Part shown: positions 14,686-23,132 of the stretch, in pieces | Numbering within the stretch: position 1 is the stretch's first letter | Layout of the letters: every line of letters begins with the position of its first letter | Made by a program: the position numbers and the translations under genes | Source of the DNA: CBIHON01 sp966211965 | Lineage (GTDB): Bacteria > Pseudomonadota > Gammaproteobacteria > Burkholderiales > Burkholderiaceae_D | Length of the DNA: 36,627 nucleotides | Direction of reading: 5' to 3' | NCBI GenBank assembly: GCA_966211965.1 | Contig: CBIHON010000049.1 | Location: 1-36,627, forward strand | The notes under the pieces: model-generated | The model's database searches: none | Told to the model about the DNA's origin: nothing | Seen by the model: the letters and a program-made list of their open reading frames with translations, nothing else

Positions 14686-15461
14686 TAGAGGACGCCGTCG
14701 AGATTTATTGTAAAGAACGCATACCTCACCTCAAACATGGCGCCAAGCAGCTTGCTGAGCTGGCACGATTCCATTGGGCCTATGCCTCCCGCTACATGGA
14801 TGACTTGCCGGAGGTTGCTCAAGAATACTACCAGACAGAAAAAGACACGTTGAAGCCAGCCACGATTCGCAATCGCTTGGCGTATCTTCGTGCAGCCTGC
14901 CGGTACGCGTTCAAATTCCACAAATTATGTGCCCACGATCCAGCCGAGCGCGTGCAACTACCTACGGTAAATAACGAGCGCCACTATTATTCTGATCGCA
15001 AACAAGTTCTGCAGATTGCACGAAAGATGAATAACCGATCCGCCCGCGCTGCCGTGCTAATTGCGTTCTACAGTGGCATGCGTCTGGGGGAGGTACTGAA
15101 ATGTACCGTTAAGGATGGAGCATTCGTCCTGGAAGATACCAAAAATGGCGAACGTAGACTGGTACCGATTCATTACCGCATTAAAATCTATGCCAACAAA
15201 CTACCTATCACAGCCAAGGAACGCACCATACAAGGCTGCGTGAAGCGTGCAACCACAGCCTTGGGCATTTCCCATCTGCACTTTCACGATCTGCGTCACA
15301 GCGCCGCCAGCGCGATGATCAATGCGGGAGTTGATTTGTACACAGTCGGCGGGGTTTTAGGACACAAAAGTGCTCTATCCACTAAGAGATATAGCCACCT
15401 TGCAACCAAGACGTTGGCAGCGGCTGTGGCAACCATTGGCAAAAAAGTGCACAGTGCCTAA
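14493..15461 (+). CDS. int: Tyrosine-family phage integrase
   Basis: A 322-residue site-specific recombinase. The ATG at 14493 lies inside the excisionase gene. The N-terminal part carries an arm-type DNA-binding region (CWRFSFNRVISGRRIRATKL, then LLPKGWSRTQAQAYDQ). A SAM-like core-binding domain follows (TIRNRLAYLRAACRYAFKFH). The catalytic domain holds the R-H-R-H-Y set: YSGMRLGEVLKC (Arg I), HFHDLRHSAASAM (His-x-x-Arg), GVLGHKSALSTKRYSHL (His/Lys and the Tyr nucleophile). All catalytic residues are present, so the enzyme looks intact. It ends 68 bases from the 3' end of tRNA-Leu, the usual position for an integrase using a tRNA attachment site. Confidence 0.95.
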   Translation: MPIHFDKTTDCWRFSFNRVISGRRIRATKLLPKGWSRTQAQAYDQKETTRLFAQATGASTQRAMIEDAVEIYCKERIPHLKHGAKQLAELARFHWAYASRYMDDLPEVAQEYYQTEKDTLKPATIRNRLAYLRAACRYAFKFHKLCAHDPAERVQLPTVNNERHYYSDRKQVLQIARKMNNRSARAAVLIAFYSGMRLGEVLKCTVKDGAFVLEDTKNGERRLVPIHYRIKIYANKLPITAKERTIQGCVKRATTALGISHLHFHDLRHSAASAMINAGVDLYTVGGVLGHKSALSTKRYSHLATKTLAAAVATIGKKVHSA

Positions 15462-15473
15462 ATTTCCGTTGAT

Positions 15474-15505
15474 CGTTTTTCTCAAAAACGGAAGCCAAAT
15501 TTTTT
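15474..15505 (+). terminator. Possible terminator after the integrase
   Basis: CGTTTTT and AAAAACG form a 7-bp stem with a CTC loop at 15474-15490. A run of six T follows at 15500-15505, ten bases later. The stem is AT-rich and the T-run distant, so activity is uncertain. Confidence 0.3.
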
Positions 15506-15529
15506 GTAAGGCTTTGATAAATAAAGGGA

Positions 15530-15580
15530 TGGTGCCCGAGACCGGAATCGAACCGGTACGCCCCTTTTCAGGTAAGCGGC
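15530..15580. other. Probable prophage attachment site (integrase-proximal)
   Basis: The 3' half of tRNA-Leu faces the integrase gene. Tyrosine integrases of this kind commonly use the tRNA 3' end or anticodon-to-3' segment as the att core. The exact core cannot be fixed without the other junction, which lies left of the window. The tRNA is intact, as expected when the element carries a matching segment. Confidence 0.6.
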
Positions 15581-15622
15581 GGATTTTAAGTCCGCTGTGT
15601 CTACCAATTTCACCACTCGGGC
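15530..15622 (-). tRNA. tRNA-Leu(UAA)
   Basis: The minus strand folds as a class II tRNA of 93 bases including an encoded CCA. The acceptor arms pair (GCCCGAG with CTCGGGC), the D arm reads GGTAGACAC, the anticodon loop reads ACTTAAAAT with anticodon TAA, and the T arm is GGTTCGATTCC. The long variable arm (CGCTTACCTGAAAAGGGGCG) is characteristic of tRNA-Leu. It is the likely prophage integration site. A TAGAAT box at 15642-15647 on the minus strand, 20 bases upstream, may be its -10 element. Confidence 0.97.
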
Positions 15623-16069
15623 AATGCAATTTAGGAGGCGGATTCTAGCACACTCGCATTGAGGTCATCTCATACATTCGAGAATTCTCGGGATGGGACG
15701 CGCTAGCAGGATTACGTCGCCGACCATAGCGTCGTTGCCAGCCTCCGGTACGCGCAAGCGCTGCAACCGCATCCGAATCTGCAATCTCTGCCGAGGCCTC
15801 CGCGGTCCAGACCGATGACACGCGTCAAATTTCAAAAAGCGATTTCGCACCAACAAGCGTATTGAATGATCGACAAATGCGCCGCATTCCTGCATCATCT
15901 CATTTCGATAATAATAAATTAACTATTCATTAAGAGAATAATTAAGTGATTATTATCTGCCGCCGGACATCTTCGTTCTTTGATAAGAAGCAACCATGTC
16001 ATGGCATCACTTGGAAACCTTGCTGCCCAAGCGAATCAAATCATTTTCACGACTTACGCAACAGCCTTC
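15623..16069. other. Intergenic region between tRNA-Leu and galE
   Basis: I see no convincing gene. A 77-residue minus-strand frame at 15665-15898 has no recognisable features and no ribosome binding site. The stretch 15900-15960 is strongly AT-rich and probably includes the galE promoter, but I cannot assign clear -35 and -10 boxes. Confidence 0.5.
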
Positions 16070-17101
16070 ATGACTCATTCTCAAAAAATTCTTGTCACCG
16101 GCGCATCCGGTTATATCGGCTCCCATACCTGCGTTGCTTTATTGCAGGCGGGCTACGAGGTGGTTGCCCTGGACAACCTCTGCAATAGCTCACGCGAAGC
16201 ACTTGCCCGGGTTAAACAGATTGCCGGTCGCGATTTGTTGTTTATTGAAGCCGACGTACGCGATCGCAACGCGCTCGATACGATCTTGCAACAGCACGAT
16301 ATTGGGGCCGTTATCCATTTCGCCGGACTCAAGGCGGTGGGAGAATCGGTCTCCATGCCATTGGCGTACTTTCAGAACAACGTCACGGGCACCCTCACGC
16401 TATTGGAGGCGCTGGCCACGGCCAAGGTAAAACGCTTCGTGTTCAGTTCCTCCGCCACCGTTTATGGCGATCCCGAGACGGTGCCCCTGAAGGAATCGGC
16501 GCGGCTCGGTGTGACCAATCCTTATGGGCGCTCGAAATTGATGGTGGAAGAGATCCTGGCAGATCTGCAAAAAAGCGATCCCGATTGGCGTATCGGCATA
16601 CTGCGCTACTTCAACCCGGTTGGCGCACATCCAAGCGGCCTGATCGGCGAAGATCCGCGCGGCACGCCTAACAACCTGATGCCATTCATCGCGCAAGTCG
16701 CGATCGGACGGCGCGAACGATTGGCCGTTTTCGGCAATGATTATCCGACGCCCGACGGTACCGGGGTTCGAGACTATATCCATGTCGTGGACCTCGCGCA
16801 GGGTCACGTCGCGGCGCTCCAACACCTGTTTGCGCAGGCTGACAGTTTTACCGTCAATCTCGGAACCGGCCGCGGCTATAGCGTGCTGGAAGCAGTACAG
16901 GCGTTCGAAGCGGCCAGCGGGCGTCGCGTTCCCTATCAGATCTCGGCGCGCCGCAGCGGCGACATCGCGACCTGTTATGCCGATCCGGCCAGTGCGCAGG
17001 AACTGCTCGGTTGGCGCGCCGAAAAAACGCTGGCCGAGATGTGCGCCGATCATTGGCGCTGGCAGAGCATGAATCCGGATGGGTACCCGCCATCCAGATA
17101 A
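16070..17101 (+). CDS. galE: UDP-glucose 4-epimerase
   Basis: I chose the ATG at 16070 (343 residues) because the NAD-binding Rossmann motif ILVTGASGYIGSHTCVALL then starts at residue 7, as in the family; upstream starts at 15980 and 16001 only add a non-conserved leader. The ribosome binding site is weak. Extended-SDR features are VIHFAGLKAVGESV, FSSSATVYGDPE with the catalytic Ser, and NPYGRSKLMVEEI with the Tyr-x-x-x-Lys pair. RYFNPVGAHPSGLIGEDP and GTGVRDYIHVVDLA are substrate-side motifs of GalE. It interconverts UDP-glucose and UDP-galactose and so can feed the neighbouring EPS locus, towards whose last gene it converges. Confidence 0.96.
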   Translation: MTHSQKILVTGASGYIGSHTCVALLQAGYEVVALDNLCNSSREALARVKQIAGRDLLFIEADVRDRNALDTILQQHDIGAVIHFAGLKAVGESVSMPLAYFQNNVTGTLTLLEALATAKVKRFVFSSSATVYGDPETVPLKESARLGVTNPYGRSKLMVEEILADLQKSDPDWRIGILRYFNPVGAHPSGLIGEDPRGTPNNLMPFIAQVAIGRRERLAVFGNDYPTPDGTGVRDYIHVVDLAQGHVAALQHLFAQADSFTVNLGTGRGYSVLEAVQAFEAASGRRVPYQISARRSGDIATCYADPASAQELLGWRAEKTLAEMCADHWRWQSMNPDGYPPSR

Positions 17102-17114
17102 GCGAAGCCCTTAT
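17098..17114. terminator. Weak hairpin between convergent galE and wzz-like genes
   Basis: ATAAG and CTTAT flank a 7-base loop just at the galE stop, with GTCTTTTA following. The 21-base space between the two stops leaves little room for any other terminator. Confidence 0.3.
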
Positions 17115-17122
17115 TCGGTCTT

Positions 17123-18562
17123 TTATTCGATCTGAATGAAACGCGTGCTCTGCCACTCCTCCAGCGAGTGAATACGGCTGCGCCACCAGTTGGCAAACAG
17201 CACCCAGATGGCAGCCAGCAACAGGCTGCCGAGCAACCCGCCCAGCACGATCATGAGACGTGTCGGCGGCACGGCCCCCTCCGGCAGCGGTGGGGGATCG
17301 ATCACCGTCAGCATGACGCGACGGTCTTTCGCACTTGCCAGGCGGCGATCTTCACTCGCCTTGATATAGGCTTTGTAATTGTCTTCGCGCACGGCCGCTT
17401 CGCGCAAAAGCCGGTTGAATTCCGGCTGAATGCCGTCGAGCGCCTTGCTGCGCGCAAGATATCCGGCCGCCGCTTCGCGCACCCATTTCACCTTGTTGCC
17501 CAACAGTTGTTCCGCCGCGGCCAATTGCTCTTGCACTTCATCCAATTTGACGTGGCCCGGTGCATACATGGCGGCGCGCTTGGTGCGCTCCAGCCGCAAC
17601 TCATTGACGCGGCTGACCAAGCGGGCCAAGTCGTTACTGCCGGTGCCGCCTTCGTTTGCCCCGGTAGTTTCACTGGTGCCGGAGGAAACTGCCTCCCCGC
17701 CTTGAATGCCGTCCAACATGGATTTGAGACGATCCGCGTTCTGCAGCAACGTCGTCTTCTCCGAGGCCAAATCCACAAAGCCGTGTTTCAACTTGAAGGC
17801 GGCGACGGCCTGCTCGGCCTTCTCAAGATCGGATTTGAGTTGCGCTGCTTGTCCGCTATAGACCTGATAGGCTTGGGAGGCCGCTTCCATTTCACTCAAT
17901 TTTTTGAGATGCTGGTCGATCAGTGCGGCCAGAATCTGCTGTGTCGCCTCACGATTCTTGAGACGCAAACTAATGTCGATCATTTGTGATTTGCGCGCGG
18001 GCAGAATCTTTAAACCATCTGCAATCGTCTGCGCCAAAGCCTGGCGCGGCGAAGTCTGGTCAACCAAGCCTAGCGTAATCAGGGTGTCGGTGCCAAACTT
18101 CTTGATTCCATCAACGGCCCCCATGACAAGCGCCATGATCCCCGTCCTGGGCTTGCCGGCGAGGATGTTCTCGCCAAGCTGGTCAATCACATTTTCGATC
18201 AAAGCACTGGAGCGCAATAATTCAACCTGGGTGCCAACGGCTTCGTCCGCCATTTTCATGGCCAGGTTGTAGCGCACATCCGCTTGCGACAAGGCTACGG
18301 TTTGCATATCGAGCTGGACCATGAGCTTGGCGCTAGTTTCGTATCTGGGCGAGCGCACATAACTTGCCGCGACCACGCCAATGAAAATCAGCGATGCAAT
18401 GAGAAGAAACTGCTTGCGACGCGCTTTCAAAATGCAAACCGCGGCAAGCAGGAGATCGACCAGACCGTAGTGTTCGATCTGCTCAGGACCGCTGCCGGAG
18501 ACCAAAGCGACTTGGTTTCCCTTCGACGGTATGCTCTTTAAAGATTTGTCTGCATGTTCCAT
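17123..18562 (-). CDS. Wzz/GumC-type chain-length regulator (polysaccharide co-polymerase)
   Basis: A 479-residue inner-membrane protein. After a cytoplasmic N-terminus, the first membrane helix lies near residues 50-70 (FLLIASLIFIGVVAASYV). The large periplasmic part is mostly coiled coil (AAQLKSDLEKAEQAVAAFKL, then RVNELRLERTKRAAMYAPGH), interrupted by a Gly/Ser/Thr-rich linker (SGTSETTGANEGG). Near the C-terminus come the family's VIDPPPLPEGAVPP motif and the second membrane helix (IVLGGLLGSLLLAAIWVLF). There is no cytoplasmic Walker motif, so it lacks the tyrosine-kinase domain found in some relatives, and no separate kinase is visible. It sets EPS chain length with the Wzy-like polymerase. 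It lies 71 bases after the acyltransferase stop, at the far end of the locus. Confidence 0.9.
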   Translation of the reverse strand: MEHADKSLKSIPSKGNQVALVSGSGPEQIEHYGLVDLLLAAVCILKARRKQFLLIASLIFIGVVAASYVRSPRYETSAKLMVQLDMQTVALSQADVRYNLAMKMADEAVGTQVELLRSSALIENVIDQLGENILAGKPRTGIMALVMGAVDGIKKFGTDTLITLGLVDQTSPRQALAQTIADGLKILPARKSQMIDISLRLKNREATQQILAALIDQHLKKLSEMEAASQAYQVYSGQAAQLKSDLEKAEQAVAAFKLKHGFVDLASEKTTLLQNADRLKSMLDGIQGGEAVSSGTSETTGANEGGTGSNDLARLVSRVNELRLERTKRAAMYAPGHVKLDEVQEQLAAAEQLLGNKVKWVREAAAGYLARSKALDGIQPEFNRLLREAAVREDNYKAYIKASEDRRLASAKDRRVMLTVIDPPPLPEGAVPPTRLMIVLGGLLGSLLLAAIWVLFANWWRSRIHSLEEWQSTRFIQIE

Positions 18563-18606
18563 AAGTTGTTCTCTTCAAAATCGTTTCTTCAATTCGGATA
18601 TCTAGA

Positions 18607-18621
18607 GTAGAGCCGCTCTAC
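18607..18621. repeat. Small inverted repeat between acyltransferase and wzz-like genes
   Basis: GTAGAG and CTCTAC flank CCG, a perfect 6-bp stem in the 71-base gap. No T-run follows on the minus strand, so it may be a processing or attenuation element instead of a terminator. Confidence 0.3.
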
Positions 18622-18633
18622 AACGAAAGGCTC

Positions 18634-19725
18634 TCAAGCAAGTTTTACGGCGCGACCGCGCATGCGCTGCCAATTTTCATTCAACCAAAGCGTCATAGGC
18701 TTTTCCAAGCAACGATATGCAAGCAGCGCGATTAGCACCGGCACGACGGTTCCTGCAGCCAGCAGAAAAGCTGCCGGCAAGCGCTGCTGTAGACCGAACA
18801 AAGCCCAAGCTTTACCGACGGCAACCAATACGAACTGGTGCGACAAATATAATGAGTAAGAAGCATCGCCAATCGTCGTGCTAAAGCGCGGAAAGCGGAT
18901 CCAGCCACGCGCGTCGAGCGATAAGAAGCCTGCGGTCAGGCAAACCGCCGGCACGCCGAAATACAAGGTGCGCCAAGGATCGCGGTCGCGCGCAACCATT
19001 TCTGCCGCGCCGGCCCAGTAGATCAATGCGCAGGCAAATACCACGGCAGCAACTGCGGCGGGACCTGATAAAAACATTTGGCGCTGATAAAGTTTGGCGA
19101 GCACGCAACCGGCGAGGAATTCCAGCGGCAAAGCGCTGAAGACGACTCTGGCCCAAGGTTGCACTTGCACTGCGACGACCGGCTCCAGCAATGCTCCGGC
19201 GATAATTACTCCGGCCATGCCGAGCAGGGCGAAACGTTTCGGCGCCAGCATGAAAACAGCAAAGAGCAGGTAAAAATAAAATTCGTAGCAAACCGTCCAG
19301 CCGACTCCGAGTACGGTGCCGATGCCATTCACGTTATTCGTGGACAGCAAGAACAAGACAGACAACAGCACATGTACCGGATCGAATTTCAAACGTGCGA
19401 ACGCCGACGGCACCGCAAGAAGAATGGCAATCGTGATCAACGTATAGAACCAATACGGCGGCGCAATACGGATCAATCGCCGCATCAAAAAGTCGGAGGG
19501 CGAGTCGGTGCCCGTCCGGGTAACGTAGGTAATGATGAAACCGCTGATCACGAAAAACACATCGACCCCGGCAGCACCGGCATTGCTGAAGGGGAAGGTA
19601 TAACCGCCGTAGGCATTCACCATGAAACAAGCGTGGAATACCAGCACCATCATGGCGGCGGCGGCACGGAGAAACTGTATGGACGGGATCACTGTGCCGG
19701 AGTGTAATGTTTTAATTGGTGCCAA
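18634..19725 (-). CDS. Membrane acyltransferase (acyltransferase family 3)
   Basis: A 363-residue, multi-helix membrane protein. The first possible start is TTG 19725 with a weak ribosome binding site; a start slightly downstream cannot be excluded. Family 3 features are the N-terminal IQFLRAAAAMMVLVFHACFM with its catalytic-type His, then GAAGVDVFFVISGFIITYV and FLMRRLIRIAPPYWFYTL. About ten hydrophobic segments follow, including VLLSVLFLLSTNNVNG and ASYSLYLSHQFVLVAVGKAW. Such enzymes transfer acetyl or similar acyl groups to sugar residues across the inner membrane (OafA/ExoZ-like). In this cluster it probably O-acylates the EPS. It shares orientation with the DUF4091 gene 112 bases upstream. 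Confidence 0.9.
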   Translation of the reverse strand: MAPIKTLHSGTVIPSIQFLRAAAAMMVLVFHACFMVNAYGGYTFPFSNAGAAGVDVFFVISGFIITYVTRTGTDSPSDFLMRRLIRIAPPYWFYTLITIAILLAVPSAFARLKFDPVHVLLSVLFLLSTNNVNGIGTVLGVGWTVCYEFYFYLLFAVFMLAPKRFALLGMAGVIIAGALLEPVVAVQVQPWARVVFSALPLEFLAGCVLAKLYQRQMFLSGPAAVAAVVFACALIYWAGAAEMVARDRDPWRTLYFGVPAVCLTAGFLSLDARGWIRFPRFSTTIGDASYSLYLSHQFVLVAVGKAWALFGLQQRLPAAFLLAAGTVVPVLIALLAYRCLEKPMTLWLNENWQRMRGRAVKLA

Positions 19726-19837
19726 TATGATAACCCAGAAGCAATATTAATATGACAATCAACTTCATTTACTAGATGCGGTCTACGCCGAAGCGGTTCG
19801 CCTCGCCTTATTCGCAAAGCGCCAATACCCGCCGAAT

Positions 19838-21643
19838 CTATTGTGCCAAGGCTTCGGCAATGCGCCGTCGAGCTTGGCGATACTTAGCCGGATCATGCTC
19901 AAAGTCGGATAGCGAACGCGCCAATTCGGCAGTCACTTTCTCGGCTTGCGCGCCGCCGCCGCGTCGGCGCAGCAATTCCAGCAATGCATAATCTTCCGCC
20001 CCTTCGCGCAGCAGTTCCAGGCGAATACTGGTGATGGGTCCGGATGGTTCAGGCTGGCCGGTAGCGGCTGACGAACCCTTCGCCGGATATAACAGCACAC
20101 CGTCTCCCGCTGTGCCCGCCCCACCCTCGCCACGCGGCAATTCCTTCCAAGGATTGCTCACGTTGCGCCAATAAGTCGCGCTCCAATGACCGAGACCGGC
20201 AATGCCGTTCCGAAATGCCAGCCAAGCGGCGGCACGATGTTCGATGCCGGGATGGTCAATGAACAGGCTGGGATAGGCCGGCGCCTTCTCCAGCAAAAAC
20301 GTCCAGGCATTGAAGTACCACCAGACATCGCGCCGCTCAGCCTTCAAGCGGGCAGAGACGGCCGGCGTCCAGCCGGAGGGTTCGGCACGGACGCTGCGAT
20401 ACCATTTCGGCTCACGCATGGCTTTCATGTCGAAATAAGCAATATTCGGCGCCCATAGCAAGGATGGATGATCGAGTTGCGCCTGCGCATCGCCGGAGCA
20501 ATCTTCGCAATGGGCATGCACAGTCTGCAACAGGCGCAAGCGCGGATCGGCTTGCCGCACCAATTGCGCAAACTGCTTGATCCGAGCGATTTGCGCGGCG
20601 CTCTTCGGTTCGTCAGCGCTTGCCAGATAAATGAAGCTGCGCGCCAGTGCGCCTTTCGAATCGAGTTCGCGGGCCAATGCAGTCAGATAGCGCCGGACCC
20701 GGAGCTGATATTCCGGCGACATCAGCGGATAGCGCGCAGTGTCGACCGGCCACGATTCGGAAAAGGGAATGCCGATAGGAGCCCATGCCTTCGCCTCTTC
20801 CAGCGCCGCATCCACCCTGATCCAGAATGGCTTCATATCCAGGACGACATGCTCGCCATCGTCGCGGTAAGCGGGCCGCGCGCCGTAGATGAAAAGCGGA
20901 TATACATAATTACGCCGCAAAGCCCGGTAATAACGCGGCAACACCTCCGCTTCGAATGCCGGTGAAGTCAGAGCTACCTCCTCGAAACGCGCGATCATTT
21001 CATAGTCCAGGCCCGCCAGCGTTGGCAGCGTGGCCGTCGCAGGCAGAACGGCTTTCCAAACCTCCAGTTCAAGCGGGATGCGTGCCAATTCGCGGGTGCC
21101 CGACTTCACTGTCACGACCCCGGTATACATTCCCGGAGCCGTCTCCTCAGCCACCTTGACGCGTACCCAGAAGCCCTGGCTCTTACCGGCTTCCAGTTTG
21201 AATGCCGCAGTCACCGGCACCAAGGGGTCCGGCCAATCGCCCGCCGCCCCCAAGGAATCAGAGGCCTTCGCCACGCGGACTTGCTGCGCCAGCAGCAATG
21301 TGATTGCGGTCCGGGGAAAAACCTGTCCTTTTGCGCTTTTCAAATCAGAAACGCTGAGCGTCAAACCGGCTTGGGCCACTTTTGAAAAGAGCACGAATTG
21401 GCCGCTCTCCTCTTCGTTACGTGCCGCCGCAAGACTCAGGCGGGGCGCAGCGTCAGCCGTAAGGCGCGTGTCTGGACGTACCTTGACGCTGCTATCCACG
21501 ATCGTCACGGCCAGCCCGCGTGAAGCGCCTTCAGCAGCCGGTCCGCCACTGGCATCGTCGGCCAACGCAAAGCGCGGCAGAATGACGCTCAATAAACAGC
21601 AAAGCACAGCCGACGACGCCCTTTTCACTATCTCCCGCTTCAT
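19838..21643 (-). CDS. Secreted DUF4091 protein, probable glycoside hydrolase
   Basis: A 601-residue protein. The ATG at 21643 has GAAGGG just upstream and begins a signal peptide (MKREIVKRASSAVLCCLLSV, cleaved around FALADD); an upstream start at 21724 would hide it. The N-terminal 200 residues look like a beta-sandwich (ESGQFVLFSKVAQAGLTLSV, FWVRVKVAEETAPGMYTG). A barrel-like region follows, with YVYPLFIYGARPAY and FIYLASADEP, where D344 and E345 resemble the acid pair of GH123-like enzymes. The C-terminus carries DUF4091 features (RRDVWWYFNAW, FRNGIAGLGHWSATYW) and ends with a helical part. Function is inferred: cleavage or editing of an acylated polysaccharide. It is the first gene of the second leftward EPS group. 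Confidence 0.82.
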   Translation of the reverse strand: MKREIVKRASSAVLCCLLSVILPRFALADDASGGPAAEGASRGLAVTIVDSSVKVRPDTRLTADAAPRLSLAAARNEEESGQFVLFSKVAQAGLTLSVSDLKSAKGQVFPRTAITLLLAQQVRVAKASDSLGAAGDWPDPLVPVTAAFKLEAGKSQGFWVRVKVAEETAPGMYTGVVTVKSGTRELARIPLELEVWKAVLPATATLPTLAGLDYEMIARFEEVALTSPAFEAEVLPRYYRALRRNYVYPLFIYGARPAYRDDGEHVVLDMKPFWIRVDAALEEAKAWAPIGIPFSESWPVDTARYPLMSPEYQLRVRRYLTALARELDSKGALARSFIYLASADEPKSAAQIARIKQFAQLVRQADPRLRLLQTVHAHCEDCSGDAQAQLDHPSLLWAPNIAYFDMKAMREPKWYRSVRAEPSGWTPAVSARLKAERRDVWWYFNAWTFLLEKAPAYPSLFIDHPGIEHRAAAWLAFRNGIAGLGHWSATYWRNVSNPWKELPRGEGGAGTAGDGVLLYPAKGSSAATGQPEPSGPITSIRLELLREGAEDYALLELLRRRGGGAQAEKVTAELARSLSDFEHDPAKYRQARRRIAEALAQ

Positions 21644-21755
21644 AAGCCCTTCATAAAATCGACTCACCTCAAAAAAACCATCCATAACACCGTATGCCAC
21701 CAGGGATGCAAGAAGAAAAGGCATCTTCTTTACATAAAAACAACGAATTTACACA

Positions 21756-21819
21756 TGGAAATTAATTTTCCAAAAGAAACAAATTTCAACGAGAAAAGCC
21801 TATAATTTCCACGAGGAAA
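21756..21819. promoter_or_regulatory. Operator-like inverted repeats and a possible -10 box
   Basis: TGGAAA-N5-TTTCCA at 21756-21772 is a perfect 6-bp inverted repeat. TTTCC-N4-GGAAA at 21806-21819 is a second one, in the opposite arrangement. Between them, TATAAT at 21801-21806 looks like a plus-strand -10 box; no good -35 lies 16-18 bases upstream, as expected for an activator-dependent promoter. The AT-rich region serves the rightward lipoprotein gene and its decayed copy, and perhaps the leftward DUF4091 gene. Confidence 0.5.
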
Positions 21820-21859
21820 TAGTTTGTTTTCCGCTCAATTTTTCGAAGGGAAATACTTC

Positions 21860-22000
21860 ATGTTGAAGCTCCGTCAGTTGAAGCTTTCCAATATTCGGCA
21901 TTCTCTGCGCAAGCTGCGCATGTATCGGCAAACTGATCACAGGCAATTGACTATTTCGAATCAGAGAAAACCAGCCCCCTCACAAAAAATCGCGAAATAA
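21860..22000 (+). pseudogene. Internally deleted copy of the lipoprotein gene
   Basis: This 47-codon frame is the 5' end of the following gene fused to its 3' end. The start region (ATACTTCATGTTGAAGCT, then TTTCCAATATTCGGCATTC) matches 22044-22088. From about 21918 it matches the 3' end at 23083-23115 (CATCGGCAAACTGATCACAG, with TATCGGCAAACTGATCACAG here) and beyond the stop. About 1 kb of the middle is missing. A 14-base insertion repeats TTGAAGCT. The peptide lacks a lipobox and hydrolase residues and is unlikely to function. It shows that the lipoprotein gene was once tandemly duplicated. Confidence 0.85.
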
Positions 22001-22057
22001 ACTCTGCCCCACCTTGTCCAAATTATTCCCCCCCTCTTTTCGGAAAGGAGATACTTC

Positions 22058-23113
22058 ATGTTGAAGCTCTCCAATATTCGGCATTCCCTGTGCAAACTGG
22101 CCTGTGTCGGCCTTACAACCATGTTGCTGGCGTCCTGCGGAGGCGGCATGGATGGTATCGGATCAACCCCGGATTCCCAGAGTGACGCCACCCTGTTTAC
22201 GGCCTTGCTCAGCCCTCCGCTCTTTAGCGCATCATCTCCGCCCCCATCCACATCAGCAACAGCTTCGGGAGCAAAATATTTCGGCTATGCGCTGATCGAC
22301 TGCGGACATGACGATCCATTCGATACTTCTCCCAAAACAAATTACGTTACCGAAGTCGCCGCATTCACCAACATCGCCCAAATGTGCGTCTTCTCTCCTA
22401 ACGACAATATCGTCAGCCGCCTCAATCTCATGACCAAAAACGGGATGACGGCCATGCTGTCCGTGCAAGGAATTTTCTTTGCAGGGAAGCCGGATGCAAG
22501 CACAGGCAGCGGCCTCAAATTCACGCTTCTGCCCGACTACAAAACGCGTTGGACAACATTCATTCAAACCAATCAACTCTCGCAACACACCTCACAAGTC
22601 GGGGCTTTCTATGTCGCCGATGAGCCGGGCTGGAACGGCATCTCCGCCGAGGAACTGCAGATAGCCGCGGACACTATCAAAGCATCCTTCCCTACAGTCG
22701 TGACCACCTTCGTCGAAGCACCTGGTGCGCTCTCTAATCTAAAAGTTCCGACTTCCATAGACGTGATCGGTTTTGACCACTATGCAATTCCCGACCCTGA
22801 AACCAACTCTACCTTTCAATCCGAACTTACCCTCTTGAAATCGAAACGCTCGCGTGCCTCGCAAAAAATCATGTTAGTAATGGATGCGCAATGGTTTCCC
22901 TTTTACGGCGCCGCCGGCTATCCGGAAACCTACATGGCCACAGTCGCAACCAGCTATTACAACATGGCCAAATCCGATCCCGACGTGCTAGGCATGATGG
23001 CCTACGCATGGCCCGGCGGATTAGACGATCCCGCACAAAAAGGCACACGCGATCTGCCACAGAGCGTTATCGATGAACACATGCGCATCGGCAAACTGAT
23101 CACAGGCAAATGA
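22058..23113 (+). CDS. Lipoprotein with probable glycoside-hydrolase TIM barrel
   Basis: A 351-residue protein; AAAGGAG lies 7 bases before the ATG. The N-terminus is a lipoprotein signal (VGLTTMLLASCGGG, lipid Cys at residue 27), followed by a Ser/Pro/Thr-rich tether to about residue 70. The rest looks like a beta/alpha barrel: YFGYALIDCGHDD, MTAMLSVQGIFFAG, VGAFYVADEPGWNG (acid pair D188/E189), IDVIGFDHYAIPDPE and KIMLVMDAQWFPF (D276). The acids at the ends of the fourth and seventh predicted strands fit a clan-A-like retaining glycosidase, but I cannot name a family. It is alone on the plus strand between the two leftward EPS groups. Its role is probably degradation or trimming of the locus polysaccharide, which is inference. 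Confidence 0.75.
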   Translation: MLKLSNIRHSLCKLACVGLTTMLLASCGGGMDGIGSTPDSQSDATLFTALLSPPLFSASSPPPSTSATASGAKYFGYALIDCGHDDPFDTSPKTNYVTEVAAFTNIAQMCVFSPNDNIVSRLNLMTKNGMTAMLSVQGIFFAGKPDASTGSGLKFTLLPDYKTRWTTFIQTNQLSQHTSQVGAFYVADEPGWNGISAEELQIAADTIKASFPTVVTTFVEAPGALSNLKVPTSIDVIGFDHYAIPDPETNSTFQSELTLLKSKRSRASQKIMLVMDAQWFPFYGAAGYPETYMATVATSYYNMAKSDPDVLGMMAYAWPGGLDDPAQKGTRDLPQSVIDEHMRIGKLITGK

Positions 23114-23132
23114 CTGGTTCCAATCAGGGGAA

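Noticed and set aside
15665..15898. 77-residue minus-strand frame next to tRNA-Leu
   Set aside because: Composition and lack of start signals suggest chance; no similarity recognised.
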